A stretch of 42,753 nt of DNA from an uncultured Granulosicoccaceae bacterium. Its GTDB lineage: Bacteria > Pseudomonadota > Gammaproteobacteria > Granulosicoccales > Granulosicoccaceae. The stretch spans positions 1 to 42,753 of the forward strand of contig CALISD010000126.1 in assembly GCA_938041955.1 (NCBI GenBank), read 5' to 3'. The notes beneath the pieces are model-generated. The model had not been told where the DNA came from, ran no database searches, and saw nothing but the letters and a program-made list of their open reading frames with translations. Made by a program: the position numbers and the translations under genes. Of the stretch, positions 24,493-33,192 are shown one piece after another. Each line of letters begins with the position of its first letter. Position 1 is the stretch's first letter.

Positions 24493-26373
24493 TTACGGTG
24501 TAGCGACATTGAACCATAGATCAAACGAATCATGCAGCTCTAGCCACTTTTTTAGAATCATTATATCACCCGTGACTTTTAGCCCTTGATCCAACGCATC
24601 ATCGGTGCTGATCCGATCCGATGTTAATTGCTCTAGTACTTGCTGCGAAATTTCAATGGTTACACCTGCACTGATGTCGCTGTGCTCTATACGTGCGAAT
24701 TCAACCTGACGATTGACGGTGATGCAGGCACGGTGATCCCCTACGACAAAGTTCAAGACAATATCGACGCCACGCGATCGCTCTGCGTTGAGTCGCAATG
24801 CGTTGGCATCAAACCAGTCCTGCAGGCCAAGAGTAGCAGCCAGATCAGTATTGCGGCCTCCGACCATAGATTGTTTTTTTATTCCCTCAGACAACTCTTT
24901 AGCACCGGTCAGATAGCAATTGCGTAAAATACCTGACTCCATTCGATACGCCTGATGCCTGAATACCTCAGCCAATAACTCACGTACAGCATCTGTTGCA
25001 TGGTTTGCGAATACCATATGGCTTAGTACTGTGGCAGCCCATTGGAGCTCATCGTCTACGATCGCTTTCTGCGCCACATTGAATGCGGCATCTGCACCAC
25101 CAACAGCCTCTAAGAACTTCACTCCATATTTTTCCGGTGAAAGCCTGTCTATGTTTACCGGGTTGCCATCATAGAAGCCGAAATACATTTGATAGACCGC
25201 ACGGGCGTTGAACTTCAATGATCCGTAGTAACCACGTGCGTGAAACTTGTCAGACAACCAATCAGGTTCTTGGATTAGCTCTGCTATTTCATCCGGCGTG
25301 TGACCAAGGTTTGCGAGTCGAAGTGTTTGATCATGGGTGTATTTATAGATATCTCGCTGCTCTTGCATGTACAGCACAAGTTCCTCTTTACCCGCCACAG
25401 GCCAGTTATGGCTGTTAATTAGAACACTCGCCTTACTACCGAATAACGTTATCGCCTCATCAATAGTTCGTGCCCACAACAAAGTATCGCGCGCTTGCGC
25501 ACCTCTTGGCGGCAGTGCGTTGTGCATAGTTTGCGTACAGACCTCTGCCATACACAGCACAGTGTGATCAGGCAGATAGAAGGTAAATTCTGCGGGCGCT
25601 TCAGTTCCGCTGGCCATCTGAAATATAAACCGCACACCGTCAATGATGCGCTCCTCACCAGTTGTTGAGATAAACTCCGTCGGTGGTACAAACGTGCGAC
25701 TCCCTTTGGCCGGTGATTTCCCAATGCCTCCATCAACAACACCGGTCGGACTCTTAGGCAGCGTTAAGCCGAATTGATATATCGCACGCCTGGCCATATG
25801 GATCCCGCCCAGTACACCTTCAGATGCTGCATAGCGCATAAACTCAGCCGGAGCAAAGATGGGTGGTTTGTCATCACAGACACCTTTGAGCCCGGCAAAA
25901 TGATCCGGGTGAGTATGCGTAACAAGCACGGCACTTACCGGTCGGGCGCCCAAAGTCTCATTGACTACCTGCAGTGCAGCAGCTGATGTTTCCGCCGTCA
26001 TTAGTGGATCAACAATGATCCAACCGCTGTCACCGCGGATGATAGTCATATTGGCATAGTCAAACGCCCTAGCCTGCCACACGCCTTCTGTTACTTCGAA
26101 CAGACCGGCAATTTTGTTTAACTGACCCATGCGCCACAGTGACGGGTTTACTGTGTCAGCACACGGTTGATCAAGAAAGTCATAGTCTGCTATGTCCCAT
26201 GCCTTGCTGCCTTGCACTGTTTTTATACCACCGCTGGGCAAGCCCGCGATTAACCCATGACGGGCGGCATCAAAATCTTTTTGATCTTCAATGCGCAGTT
26301 CGCTTTTTACCTTCCCATTTGCTTTCGCCGTTGCCGCGGCCAGCGTGGCCTTAAGGCTATCGAAGGTGTTCAT
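24493..26373 (-). CDS. Class III (metallo-beta-lactamase fold) alkylsulfatase, SdsA1/YjcS-like
   Basis: 626-aa zinc enzyme that hydrolyses alkyl sulfate esters to alcohol and sulfate. The MBL domain spans about residues 95-345, with the metal motif HTHPDH at 153-158 and further ligands in AEVCTQTMHN and SHNWPV. A helical dimerisation domain follows (about 365-500), and the C-terminal 120 residues form the SCP2-like hydrophobic-substrate domain (VDIVLNFVVGDHRACITV). Start ATG 26373 chosen because GGA lies seven bases upstream; an ATG eight codons earlier is possible. Unlike SdsA1 of Pseudomonas it shows no signal peptide, suggesting cytoplasmic action after uptake by a TRAP system. The GntR regulator lies 45 bp upstream. 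Confidence 0.9.
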   Translation of the reverse strand: MNTFDSLKATLAAATAKANGKVKSELRIEDQKDFDAARHGLIAGLPSGGIKTVQGSKAWDIADYDFLDQPCADTVNPSLWRMGQLNKIAGLFEVTEGVWQARAFDYANMTIIRGDSGWIIVDPLMTAETSAAALQVVNETLGARPVSAVLVTHTHPDHFAGLKGVCDDKPPIFAPAEFMRYAASEGVLGGIHMARRAIYQFGLTLPKSPTGVVDGGIGKSPAKGSRTFVPPTEFISTTGEERIIDGVRFIFQMASGTEAPAEFTFYLPDHTVLCMAEVCTQTMHNALPPRGAQARDTLLWARTIDEAITLFGSKASVLINSHNWPVAGKEELVLYMQEQRDIYKYTHDQTLRLANLGHTPDEIAELIQEPDWLSDKFHARGYYGSLKFNARAVYQMYFGFYDGNPVNIDRLSPEKYGVKFLEAVGGADAAFNVAQKAIVDDELQWAATVLSHMVFANHATDAVRELLAEVFRHQAYRMESGILRNCYLTGAKELSEGIKKQSMVGGRNTDLAATLGLQDWFDANALRLNAERSRGVDIVLNFVVGDHRACITVNRQVEFARIEHSDISAGVTIEISQQVLEQLTSDRISTDDALDQGLKVTGDIMILKKWLELHDSFDLWFNVATP

Positions 26374-26418
26374 TGGCATTCCGGCGTGGTGTTGCACTGT
26401 ATTATTGCATGGGAACAG

Positions 26419-27084
26419 CTAACTGAATTGATCGGCAAGAAAGTCACCCGTGAGTGTGTAGTGTTCAATCAACCGTTGTGCAGCCACTTCCGGCTTACGC
26501 TGTATCACTGCATCCAGAATGTCTTTATGTTCCTGCGCAATGTTGCGCTTTTTATAGTTAAGCGATTTACCAGCAAGGTAGCGATAGCGAATATTCAGGT
26601 CATACAATTGATCACAGAAGCGCAGTAAAATCGGTGAACCACAAGCGCTGAGTAACGTAGTGTGAAAAGACTTATGCAACGATTCATAGCGCTCGTCCTG
26701 CTGACTGGAATATTTCTCTAGCCTGTGATGCGCGAGCACCAGATCTTCCTCCCACTGGTTTTGTCCGTGTTCAATACTGCCTCTGATGGCAATGTCATCA
26801 AGTCTGCAACGAAGCATCAAGATCTCACGAAAATGTGCCGCACTTGCTGGCGCTACACGAAACCCACGCTGATCTAATCGTTCAACCAGCTGGTCGGATG
26901 TCAGCAAGCTTAACGCTTCTCGAATAGGTGATGCGCCAGAGTCCAAAAGCCCCTTAAGGGATTCAACTTTAAGCCGTTCACCAGGGGCAAACTCCCCCTG
27001 AATGATCCGCTTTCTGAGATCATCCGTGACACGTTGTGTGGCGGATACCGCGCCACCTGCAGGGGATTGCTCGCTTTCAAGCAT
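26419..27084 (-). CDS. GntR-family transcriptional regulator, FadR/FCD subfamily
   Basis: 221-aa regulator. The winged helix-turn-helix is at about residues 15-78 (QRVTDDLRKRIIQGEFAPGERL ... SPIREALSLL ... ERLDQRGFRVAP). An all-helical FCD ligand-binding domain follows (about 85-215), with arginine, aspartate and histidine positions typical of metal/carboxylate-binding FCD proteins (RCRLDD, HKSFH, HKDILDAV). Members usually repress catabolic operons and release DNA on binding an intermediate. It is embedded between the dioxygenase (24 bp upstream) and the sulfatase (45 bp downstream), so it probably controls this operon and may bind the divergent region near 33.1 kb. Confidence 0.9.
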   Translation of the reverse strand: MLESEQSPAGGAVSATQRVTDDLRKRIIQGEFAPGERLKVESLKGLLDSGASPIREALSLLTSDQLVERLDQRGFRVAPASAAHFREILMLRCRLDDIAIRGSIEHGQNQWEEDLVLAHHRLEKYSSQQDERYESLHKSFHTTLLSACGSPILLRFCDQLYDLNIRYRYLAGKSLNYKKRNIAQEHKDILDAVIQRKPEVAAQRLIEHYTLTGDFLADQFS

Positions 27085-27108
27085 TATGGTGCAGCGTGTC
27101 GCGGTACA

Positions 27109-27987
27109 TCATGCTGAAACATCACGAGTCAGAACAAGATCAAAGTCCACTCTGGAGTACTCCTCAGCCACCTTGCCAGACAGCGCATAACCCGAGGTAG
27201 GAAACGAATCTGCCTGCTGTTTAACATACGACATCACAAGGTCGGAACGTACACCGAATACGGTATCTTCATCCAGATACGGATCATCATCAGGAAAAAC
27301 CTCTGTGACTAAATCACGATAACCATCGGCTTTGATAATGTAATGCAGATGCGATGGGCGCCATGGGTGCCTGCCGGTGGCATTAAGAATTTCACCGACC
27401 GGCCCGTCAGTCGGGACGGTATAGCTCACCGGGCGCACGGTAGTAAACCAATAACTGCCATTTTTCCCCGTGGTGAAAATTGCATGAAAACTGTATTTAT
27501 CCTGTTCCGGATCCTGCGACGAATACAAGCCATTTGGCGCGGTCTGCCATATATCGAGTGTCGCCCCCTCTATGGGTTTGCCATTAGTATCCAAAACACT
27601 TCCGGAAACCAGAATCAACTCGCCATCATAGTCACCTCTTAAATCTGCCCCCATATCCATCGCCGGTGGGTTGGAAATATGAAATGGCCCGAGCACACTT
27701 GAACTGGTGCCGTCCTCTGACGAATTGACCATATCGACCAGAGAAGACAAACCCATAACATCAGAAAGCAGAACAAATTCATCTCGCTCCGGTGTTGTGA
27801 TCGCCCCGGCGCTACGCAATATATCCAGACCTTTCTGCCACTCTTTGTGAGTGAGCTTTGTCTCTTTCGCAAAAGCATGTAGATGTCTTGCGAGTGAATC
27901 CATGATCTCTTTCAATCGTGGATCGGTATCATCACCGAAATAGCTGAGAAAGGTATCAGTAAGGTTGTCTTCGGTTACATTTCTCAT
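27109..27987 (-). CDS. Intradiol ring-cleavage dioxygenase (hydroxyquinol/catechol 1,2-dioxygenase type)
   Basis: 292-aa non-haem Fe(III) dioxygenase that opens a catechol or hydroxyquinol ring between the two hydroxyls. An N-terminal helical dimerisation domain (about 1-100) precedes the beta-sandwich catalytic domain. The iron ligands are present: Y155 in NGLYSSQD, Y189 in VSYTVP, and H213/H215 in PSHLHY, with GRHPWRPSHLHY as in the family. The overall form is closer to hydroxyquinol 1,2-dioxygenase than to chlorocatechol enzymes, though this needs a tree. It lies 12 bp downstream of the TRAP large permease. No maleylacetate reductase or muconate cycloisomerase is in the window. Confidence 0.85.
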   Translation of the reverse strand: MRNVTEDNLTDTFLSYFGDDTDPRLKEIMDSLARHLHAFAKETKLTHKEWQKGLDILRSAGAITTPERDEFVLLSDVMGLSSLVDMVNSSEDGTSSSVLGPFHISNPPAMDMGADLRGDYDGELILVSGSVLDTNGKPIEGATLDIWQTAPNGLYSSQDPEQDKYSFHAIFTTGKNGSYWFTTVRPVSYTVPTDGPVGEILNATGRHPWRPSHLHYIIKADGYRDLVTEVFPDDDPYLDEDTVFGVRSDLVMSYVKQQADSFPTSGYALSGKVAEEYSRVDFDLVLTRDVSA

Positions 27988-27999
27988 ATCAATTCTCTA

Positions 28000-29310
28000 T
28001 TAACGGTTTAATAACACAGTGCTCAGCTGCGGGTAACAAATTAGCAGCACTAACACCGCCAGCATCACCAGAGCAAATGGCAACGCTCCAAGAAAAACAT
28101 CTTTTAGCTTAATTCTGTCATCGTTGAGTGTTGACTTGATAACAAAACAACTGATGCCAAGCGGCGGTGTTAACAAACCAATCTCTGCACCGACAACAGT
28201 CACAATACCAAACCACACAGGGCTTAATCCCATAGCTTCTATCAACGGTAGAAACAACGGCACGACAATGAGAATAATTGAAGCGGTATCCAGCAGCGTA
28301 CCGAGAAACAACATCAGACAGACATAGATGACCATAATGGTGACAAAACCAAACTGATTGTTAGCAATGATGTCACCGAGTTCGTTTGGCAGTGCAGCCA
28401 ACCCCAACATACGACTATAAATTGATGCGGCTGTTATCAGAAACAGAATGGCGGCGGTAATATGGCCGGTTTCTATTAGCGCCTCCCAGAAAGTTTTAAG
28501 CGTCATGCGCCTGCGTACAAGGGCTATCAATAACCCCACCGTGGCACCGGCCGCACCCGCCTCTACCGGTGTCAGCCAACCGGTGTAGATACCGCCCAGC
28601 ACCACTGCAATGAGAATTACCAATGGCAGTGTCTTGCTGACCACCGTCATCACACTCATTGGCTCATAATCTACTGCAGGCCTGCCACCGACGAAGTTGG
28701 GAAAGAACTTCCCTGCAAATGCTATGGCTGCAATATAGGCAATCGCTAACAATAACCCGGGTATAACACCGGCCAGAAACATGTCGCCGACTGATTGTTC
28801 GGCGACAAACGAATAGATAATCAACATAGCTGACGGCGGTATGATCATGCCCAATACTGAGGAGCCGGCGACCACGCCTACAGCAAATCTCGGGTTATAG
28901 TCATAGCGCAGCATCTGCGGCACCGCGACCGTCGCAAACACCGACGCAGAGGCAATTGATGAGCCGGTTACTGCCGCGAAGATGGCATTTGCACCCACAG
29001 TCGCCATACCGATGCCGCCTTTAATCTTACGAAACGCAGCATTCATTACGTCATAGATGTCACTACCAAGGCCCGCTTTGGACACCACCAACCCCATAAA
29101 GGTAAACAGCGGGACCGTGGCGAAGGTGTACTCCATAACGCTGTCGCTCAGTGCGATTTTTAACAGATTCATGGCGAGATCAAAATTGTCCCGCATCAAC
29201 CAGATAGAGACGAATGACACAACGCCCAGCGCAATAGGGATATACACCCCAACATAAATCAGGATGACTATCGCCAGAACCGATAACAGACCAATCTCAA
29301 TCGGTGTCAT
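28000..29310 (-). CDS. dctM: TRAP transporter large permease, DctM family
   Basis: 436-aa membrane protein with about twelve hydrophobic helices, the ion-coupled translocating subunit of a TRAP importer. Typical features are VPLFTFMGLVVSKAGLG near the start, GSSIASASVFATVAVPQM in the first half and the matching EIGLLTPPLGISCFVI segment in the second. Its ATG overlaps the stop of the DctQ gene by four bases (ATGA), so the two subunits are translated together. With the binding protein and DctQ it forms a complete P-Q-M system; substrate is probably an organic acid linked to the surrounding catabolic genes. Confidence 0.92.
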   Translation of the reverse strand: MTPIEIGLLSVLAIVILIYVGVYIPIALGVVSFVSIWLMRDNFDLAMNLLKIALSDSVMEYTFATVPLFTFMGLVVSKAGLGSDIYDVMNAAFRKIKGGIGMATVGANAIFAAVTGSSIASASVFATVAVPQMLRYDYNPRFAVGVVAGSSVLGMIIPPSAMLIIYSFVAEQSVGDMFLAGVIPGLLLAIAYIAAIAFAGKFFPNFVGGRPAVDYEPMSVMTVVSKTLPLVILIAVVLGGIYTGWLTPVEAGAAGATVGLLIALVRRRMTLKTFWEALIETGHITAAILFLITAASIYSRMLGLAALPNELGDIIANNQFGFVTIMVIYVCLMLFLGTLLDTASIILIVVPLFLPLIEAMGLSPVWFGIVTVVGAEIGLLTPPLGISCFVIKSTLNDDRIKLKDVFLGALPFALVMLAVLVLLICYPQLSTVLLNR

Positions 29311-29885
29311 GTGATGCCACTACTGCTTTTTAGCACCGAATCACTTACCACAGCTTCAGCCGTACCGTTTGAAGGGCTGGGTTCAACCGGCTTCAATAGC
29401 ACCTTCAATGCAAATAACAAACTGCACAATACGGCACTGATAAAAATGACCAGCTTAATCGGCCACCACGGAGCTGTAAAAACACCAGGCACACCAAAGT
29501 AATCTTTGGTCTCAAACATGTCGACAAACTCAGGCCAGATTGCGATCGCAATTAGCACCATAAAAATGCACGCGACGGTATTGATTGCTCTATTGAGCAC
29601 CAGTGCGACACCGGGCCAGCGGGTGCCCGCAATTGATAGAAAACCATCAGAGCGGGTTAGACGATTAACGCGCACCACATCTGGCAGCTGAAGAAATACA
29701 ATTAACACCATTGAAAATTGCACTAGTTCAACGGCACCGTGAAACGGCTTGTGAAATACGCCACGCGCCACTACGTCGTAGTTAACCACGGCCACTAAAC
29801 CAAGCACGACCAACGTTCCAAGCGCGTTGGCAATAGTCGCTACGCGCGTGGATACACGTTCGATTTGTCGTAATATATTTTGCAC
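29307..29885 (-). CDS. dctQ: TRAP transporter small permease, DctQ family
   Basis: 192-aa membrane protein with four hydrophobic helices (about residues 18-38, 52-72, 95-117 and 143-163), the small membrane subunit that pairs with DctM. It ends in a low-complexity tail (VEPSPSNGTAEAVVSDSVLKSSSG). It starts 83 bp after the binding-protein gene, behind an intercistronic hairpin, and overlaps DctM by four bases. Confidence 0.85.
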   Translation of the reverse strand: MQNILRQIERVSTRVATIANALGTLVVLGLVAVVNYDVVARGVFHKPFHGAVELVQFSMVLIVFLQLPDVVRVNRLTRSDGFLSIAGTRWPGVALVLNRAINTVACIFMVLIAIAIWPEFVDMFETKDYFGVPGVFTAPWWPIKLVIFISAVLCSLLFALKVLLKPVEPSPSNGTAEAVVSDSVLKSSSGIT

Positions 29886-29906
29886 TTATGCAGGCCTAAC
29901 AGCAAG

Positions 29907-29929
29907 ACGGGGCACTTAGCCTGCCCCGT
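29907..29929 (-). terminator. Intercistronic hairpin between TRAP binding protein and permease genes
   Basis: ACGGGGCA (29907-29914) pairs exactly with TGCCCCGT (29922-29929), 8 bp with a 7-base loop. On the transcribed minus strand no strong T-run follows. Such hairpins often lower permease relative to binding-protein expression by partial termination or by protecting the upstream mRNA end. Confidence 0.6.
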
Positions 29930-29968
29930 TTTGTTTTCATCAAGTTGGCACTCAAGAACGTAGGCGGC

Positions 29969-31045
29969 TTATAGCTCAGACGCCCAGTCACGAATCGGTG
30001 TAAAACCCGCCTCGCCTAACTTACCCATATACTTTTTGAGCATGTCTGAACCAGGGTCACCTTTCTTATCCAGGCCCTGGGCCCATTCAACAGCGATATT
30101 AGGCATTGCGGCAGCCCATGCAGCACGATCCTCACTGCTGACATCAACTATGGTGCCACCTGCAGCAACGTATGCGTCACGGCTTGCACTGGCTCTGTCC
30201 ATCGCGACGGACGCAACATGGTCTCTATATTCAACAGCGACCTCAAGCAGTACATCTTGCACTTCTTTCGGTAGTTTCTTCCAGTACTCAGCGTTAACGG
30301 TGACTGTCTTCGAATTTACCGCACCGAGGTCAACTTTGAGCATGTGAGGCGCCACTTCTGCAATTTTGAAAGTCTTGGCCGCTTCCGGCCAAAGCATCGC
30401 ATGATCAACTAATCCAGTTTGCAGCATGTTGTAAAAGTCGGTTAAGCCACCACGAACGCCAACAGCACCTTCAATGCCTTCAACGTAGCGCATATTCATA
30501 CCAGCGCCTGCGACTTTGCCACCCTCAATACCTTCAAGCGATGTTACTGGCTGACTGCTGAAGACCTGATAAGTGTCAAGCACAACACCCGTTGCCAAGT
30601 AGACCTGGTTTTGCTTTGCGAATTCTTTTTGCATAGTCGGGAATTCTTTTGCGATTTCATCCACCGCTTTGGCGACAGCTCGTGCATCTGGTGCTATGAA
30701 TGGCGTGACGGCGGCCAGTGCCTGGCTCGGGAGCTTTGAAGAATGGAAAATGGTGGTAACGATGCCGATATCACCCAGGCCCAGCTTCACGCCTTCCAAC
30801 ACACCTTTGGGTTTAACGATAGAGCCGCCATAGCTTTCCTGCCAGTCCATTTCGTAGTTGCCTGACTCTGCCAGGCGCTTGTCTACTTCCGGAATAAAAA
30901 ACCCGCTGAATTCTTTGACCCACATGGCTTTCGCCGGGTAGCCGTCAATCACCACCGCTTTAATAGTTTCAGTGGCAGATGCGGGCAATACAGTTGCCAG
31001 ACAGCAAGTGGCGGCAACTACAGACAAAAACGATTTAACTTTCAT
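29969..31045 (-). CDS. dctP: TRAP transporter periplasmic solute-binding protein, DctP family
   Basis: 358-aa exported receptor of a TRAP importer. The signal peptide is residues 1-24 (cleavage after LPASA). The mature part shows the DctP layout: YGGSIVKPKGVLEGVKLGLGDIGIV in lobe 1, GGKVAGAGMNMRYVEGIEGA with the usual arginine (R in MNMRYV) that binds a carboxylate, and GLVDHAMLWPEA in lobe 2. Ribosome site GGAGGA lies seven bases before ATG. It precedes DctQ and DctM in the same operon and follows OsmC by 41 bp. A carboxylated ligand is expected from the family. Confidence 0.9.
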   Translation of the reverse strand: MKVKSFLSVVAATCCLATVLPASATETIKAVVIDGYPAKAMWVKEFSGFFIPEVDKRLAESGNYEMDWQESYGGSIVKPKGVLEGVKLGLGDIGIVTTIFHSSKLPSQALAAVTPFIAPDARAVAKAVDEIAKEFPTMQKEFAKQNQVYLATGVVLDTYQVFSSQPVTSLEGIEGGKVAGAGMNMRYVEGIEGAVGVRGGLTDFYNMLQTGLVDHAMLWPEAAKTFKIAEVAPHMLKVDLGAVNSKTVTVNAEYWKKLPKEVQDVLLEVAVEYRDHVASVAMDRASASRDAYVAAGGTIVDVSSEDRAAWAAAMPNIAVEWAQGLDKKGDPGSDMLKKYMGKLGEAGFTPIRDWASEL

Positions 31046-31086
31046 GGAATTCCTCCGGATTAGCTATATAGGGTTGTTTTAAGTTA

Positions 31087-31542
31087 TCAGGCCTTTTCCC
31101 AGTTTTCTTCGATCTCGGTTCCGGCTTGACGAAACAATTTTGACAACGGGCAGTATTTGGCCACTTCCCCGGCCACTTGCTGTAACTGCTCTGTAGATGC
31201 AGTGCCAGACGATTTTACGTTTAACATGATCCGTGTAAACGGTACCTCAACCTCTTCGACAAGTGTCACGCCGCGTCGGTCAAACTCACAACTTATGTCT
31301 ATGCTGAGATGACCAATATCTATGTCTAACTTACGTGCGCATTTATGACCGATCACATTGGTGCAACCAACCAAAGCGGATATCACGGTATCAGTCGGGG
31401 TTGGGCCTGCATTGGTACCACCACGTTCGGTGGGTTCATCAATACTGAACAGCAAATCGCGAATGCTGATATTAGATAGAGAATGCGACGGACAATCCGC
31501 AGTGGCTTTTAAAACAACGCTGGTTTTTTGTTTGATGGCCAT
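31087..31542 (-). CDS. OsmC-family protein
   Basis: 151-aa OsmC/Ohr-superfamily protein. Both redox cysteines are present, the first in GCTNVIG and the second in KYCPLSKLFR, with TPTDTVISAL ahead of the first as usual. Classical members reduce organic hydroperoxides; others, of the YhfA type, have unclear roles. In this operon it could protect against peroxides arising from P450 or dioxygenase chemistry, which is inference. It starts 12 bp after the nitroreductase gene. No strong ribosome site, so translation may depend on coupling. Confidence 0.85.
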   Translation of the reverse strand: MAIKQKTSVVLKATADCPSHSLSNISIRDLLFSIDEPTERGGTNAGPTPTDTVISALVGCTNVIGHKCARKLDIDIGHLSIDISCEFDRRGVTLVEEVEVPFTRIMLNVKSSGTASTEQLQQVAGEVAKYCPLSKLFRQAGTEIEENWEKA

Positions 31543-31554
31543 AGTTATTATTGT

Positions 31555-32220
31555 CTACAAGTAGGAACACACTTCATCAAAAGCAAATCGCGGTAGCTTT
31601 TGGAACAATGCCGTTTCATCAGCGTAACCAAGGTTACACAGAAAGTTAGATTTAAGATTCGTGTCGGCAAAAAATTCCTGATCAACGATCTCGTTAGAAA
31701 ACCCGGACATCGCCCCAACATCTAAACCCAACGCCCGTGCAGCGATCATAAAATAGGCCCCTTGCAAGGTTGAGTTTCTATACGCAGTATCTTCTATGTA
31801 GGCCGCTTTACCTTTAAAGAACCCGCGACGATCTTCATGCGGAAATAAATACGGCAGGTGTTCCCAGAAATCCAAATCATAGGCGATGATGGCAGTCACA
31901 GGTGCTGACACCATTTTTTCAACATTCTTTTCCTTAAGCGATTTTGCCAGACGCTGCTTACCTTCATCACTGGTGACAAAGATAAACCTTGCAGGGCAAG
32001 TGTTCATACTTGTCGCACCAGATGCTGTAATTTCATACAGTTCTTCAAGCAATTTTTTCGGCACAGGCTTATCAAGCCATGCGTAGTGCGAACGTGCACC
32101 ACGAATAATAACGTCGATAGAGTCTGAGTCTAACTGCGGCTTACGTGCACGCAAATCACGGTAATCTGACTGCGCTTGTTGACGCAACTGCTCAAGACTT
32201 TGTCCTTCAGGTGCCGCCAT
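31555..32220 (-). CDS. RutE/HadB-like nitroreductase-family oxidoreductase
   Basis: 221-aa FMN enzyme of the nitroreductase superfamily. The whole core parallels E. coli RutE: GARSHYAWLDKPV, then NTCPARFIFV, then APVTAIIAYDLDFWEHLPYLFPH, then ALGLDVGAMSGF and LKSNFLCNLGY. RutE reduces malonic semialdehyde to 3-hydroxypropionate in pyrimidine breakdown, but no other rut gene is present, so another aldehyde, enone or nitro substrate is possible. An N-terminal extension of about 25 residues precedes the RutE-like core. Its ATG overlaps the stop of the FAH gene (TAATG), showing translational coupling. Confidence 0.85.
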   Translation of the reverse strand: MAAPEGQSLEQLRQQAQSDYRDLRARKPQLDSDSIDVIIRGARSHYAWLDKPVPKKLLEELYEITASGATSMNTCPARFIFVTSDEGKQRLAKSLKEKNVEKMVSAPVTAIIAYDLDFWEHLPYLFPHEDRRGFFKGKAAYIEDTAYRNSTLQGAYFMIAARALGLDVGAMSGFSNEIVDQEFFADTNLKSNFLCNLGYADETALFQKLPRFAFDEVCSYL

Positions 32221-33098
32221 TATGCATGCCCTTTGAGATCTTCTTCCGCCACCACCGGGCTCGCACAGATACCAATACCTTCGACTTCAACCTCTATGGT
32301 TTCACCCGGTCGCAACCATCGCTGCGGTGTCCGTGCGTGACCAACACCCGGTGGTGTTCCCATCGCAATATAATCACCGGGTTCAAGTGTAGCGAACTCC
32401 GATATGGTGGCAATGGTACGCGCTACAGGCCAAAGCATCTCAGAGGTGCTGGCGGATTGCAGGATCTCATCACCGACTCTCGCTTCAATCTTTAAGCCTG
32501 TTGCACCTTCCGGTAGTTCATCAGGCGTGACAGAGTAAGGGCCAATCGGGCCTGTGGAATCGAAGTTTTTACCAGGAGTCCACTGGTGTGTTTTACGTTG
32601 ATAGTTACGTACTGAACCATCGTTAAACACCGAATAGGCAAAAACATGATCAAGCGCGTTCTCTTCCGTAATGTGCTTGCCAGCTTTACCGACAATCACC
32701 ATGAGTTCAACTTCATAATCGAGCTGCTCAGAACAACTTGGCCGGATCATTGGCTCACCCGCCGCCATCAGGGAATTGGGTCCGCGCATAAACAACGCAG
32801 GATATTCCGGTACGTCGTAGCCGCCCTCTTTAATGTGATCAGTGTAGTTAAGGCCAAGGCAGATTGTCTTACCCGGCATTGCCACCGGCAACGCTGGCGT
32901 GATGGTCGCCACAGATACCGACGGCGCGCCTGACATAAGTACGTTGACACGGTTAACCGCATCACCCTGTTGGATCAGGTTCATTAAATCAGAACCAATT
33001 GATGCATCCAGTGCGGTGAGATTAACCGCGTCGTCTCCATTGACTGCGTAGACACAGGCGTTCGTTGCCGCCTCAGACCTTCCGACCAAAAATTTCAT
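32220..33098 (-). CDS. Fumarylacetoacetate hydrolase (FAH) family enzyme
   Basis: 292-aa member of the FAH superfamily, metal-dependent enzymes that hydrolyse or isomerise 1,3-diketo acids at the end of aromatic pathways. Visible features are KTICLGLNYTDHIKEGG, the metal-binding LDYEVELMVIVGK segment (E and E), AYSVFNDGSVRNYQ and GDYIAMGTPPGVGHA. The start is ATG 33098, where AGGTG precedes by five bases and the family sequence begins (MKFLVGR); the longer frame up to 33272 overlaps the divergent gene. It is the first gene of the minus-strand unit. It could process the ring-cleavage product or a later intermediate. Confidence 0.9.
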   Translation of the reverse strand: MKFLVGRSEAATNACVYAVNGDDAVNLTALDASIGSDLMNLIQQGDAVNRVNVLMSGAPSVSVATITPALPVAMPGKTICLGLNYTDHIKEGGYDVPEYPALFMRGPNSLMAAGEPMIRPSCSEQLDYEVELMVIVGKAGKHITEENALDHVFAYSVFNDGSVRNYQRKTHQWTPGKNFDSTGPIGPYSVTPDELPEGATGLKIEARVGDEILQSASTSEMLWPVARTIATISEFATLEPGDYIAMGTPPGVGHARTPQRWLRPGETIEVEVEGIGICASPVVAEEDLKGHA

Positions 33099-33192
33099 AT
33101 CACACCTGGCAAATTGTATGGGTATAATTCTGTCAGTTTTGACGATAATATGGGTTGTTGTCAAATAATATCGATATTTTCCGGGGGATACT
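33099..33192. promoter_or_regulatory. Divergent control region with candidate operator
   Basis: 94-bp AT-rich gap between the FAH gene (minus) and the YCII gene (plus). An imperfect palindrome AATTGTATG/GGTATAATT spans 33112-33129, and TTGAC (33139-33143) forms an inverted pair with GTCAA (33160-33164). TTGACA-like hexamers occur on both strands. The embedded GntR/FCD regulator is the obvious candidate to bind here. Exact promoters were not resolved. Confidence 0.4.
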
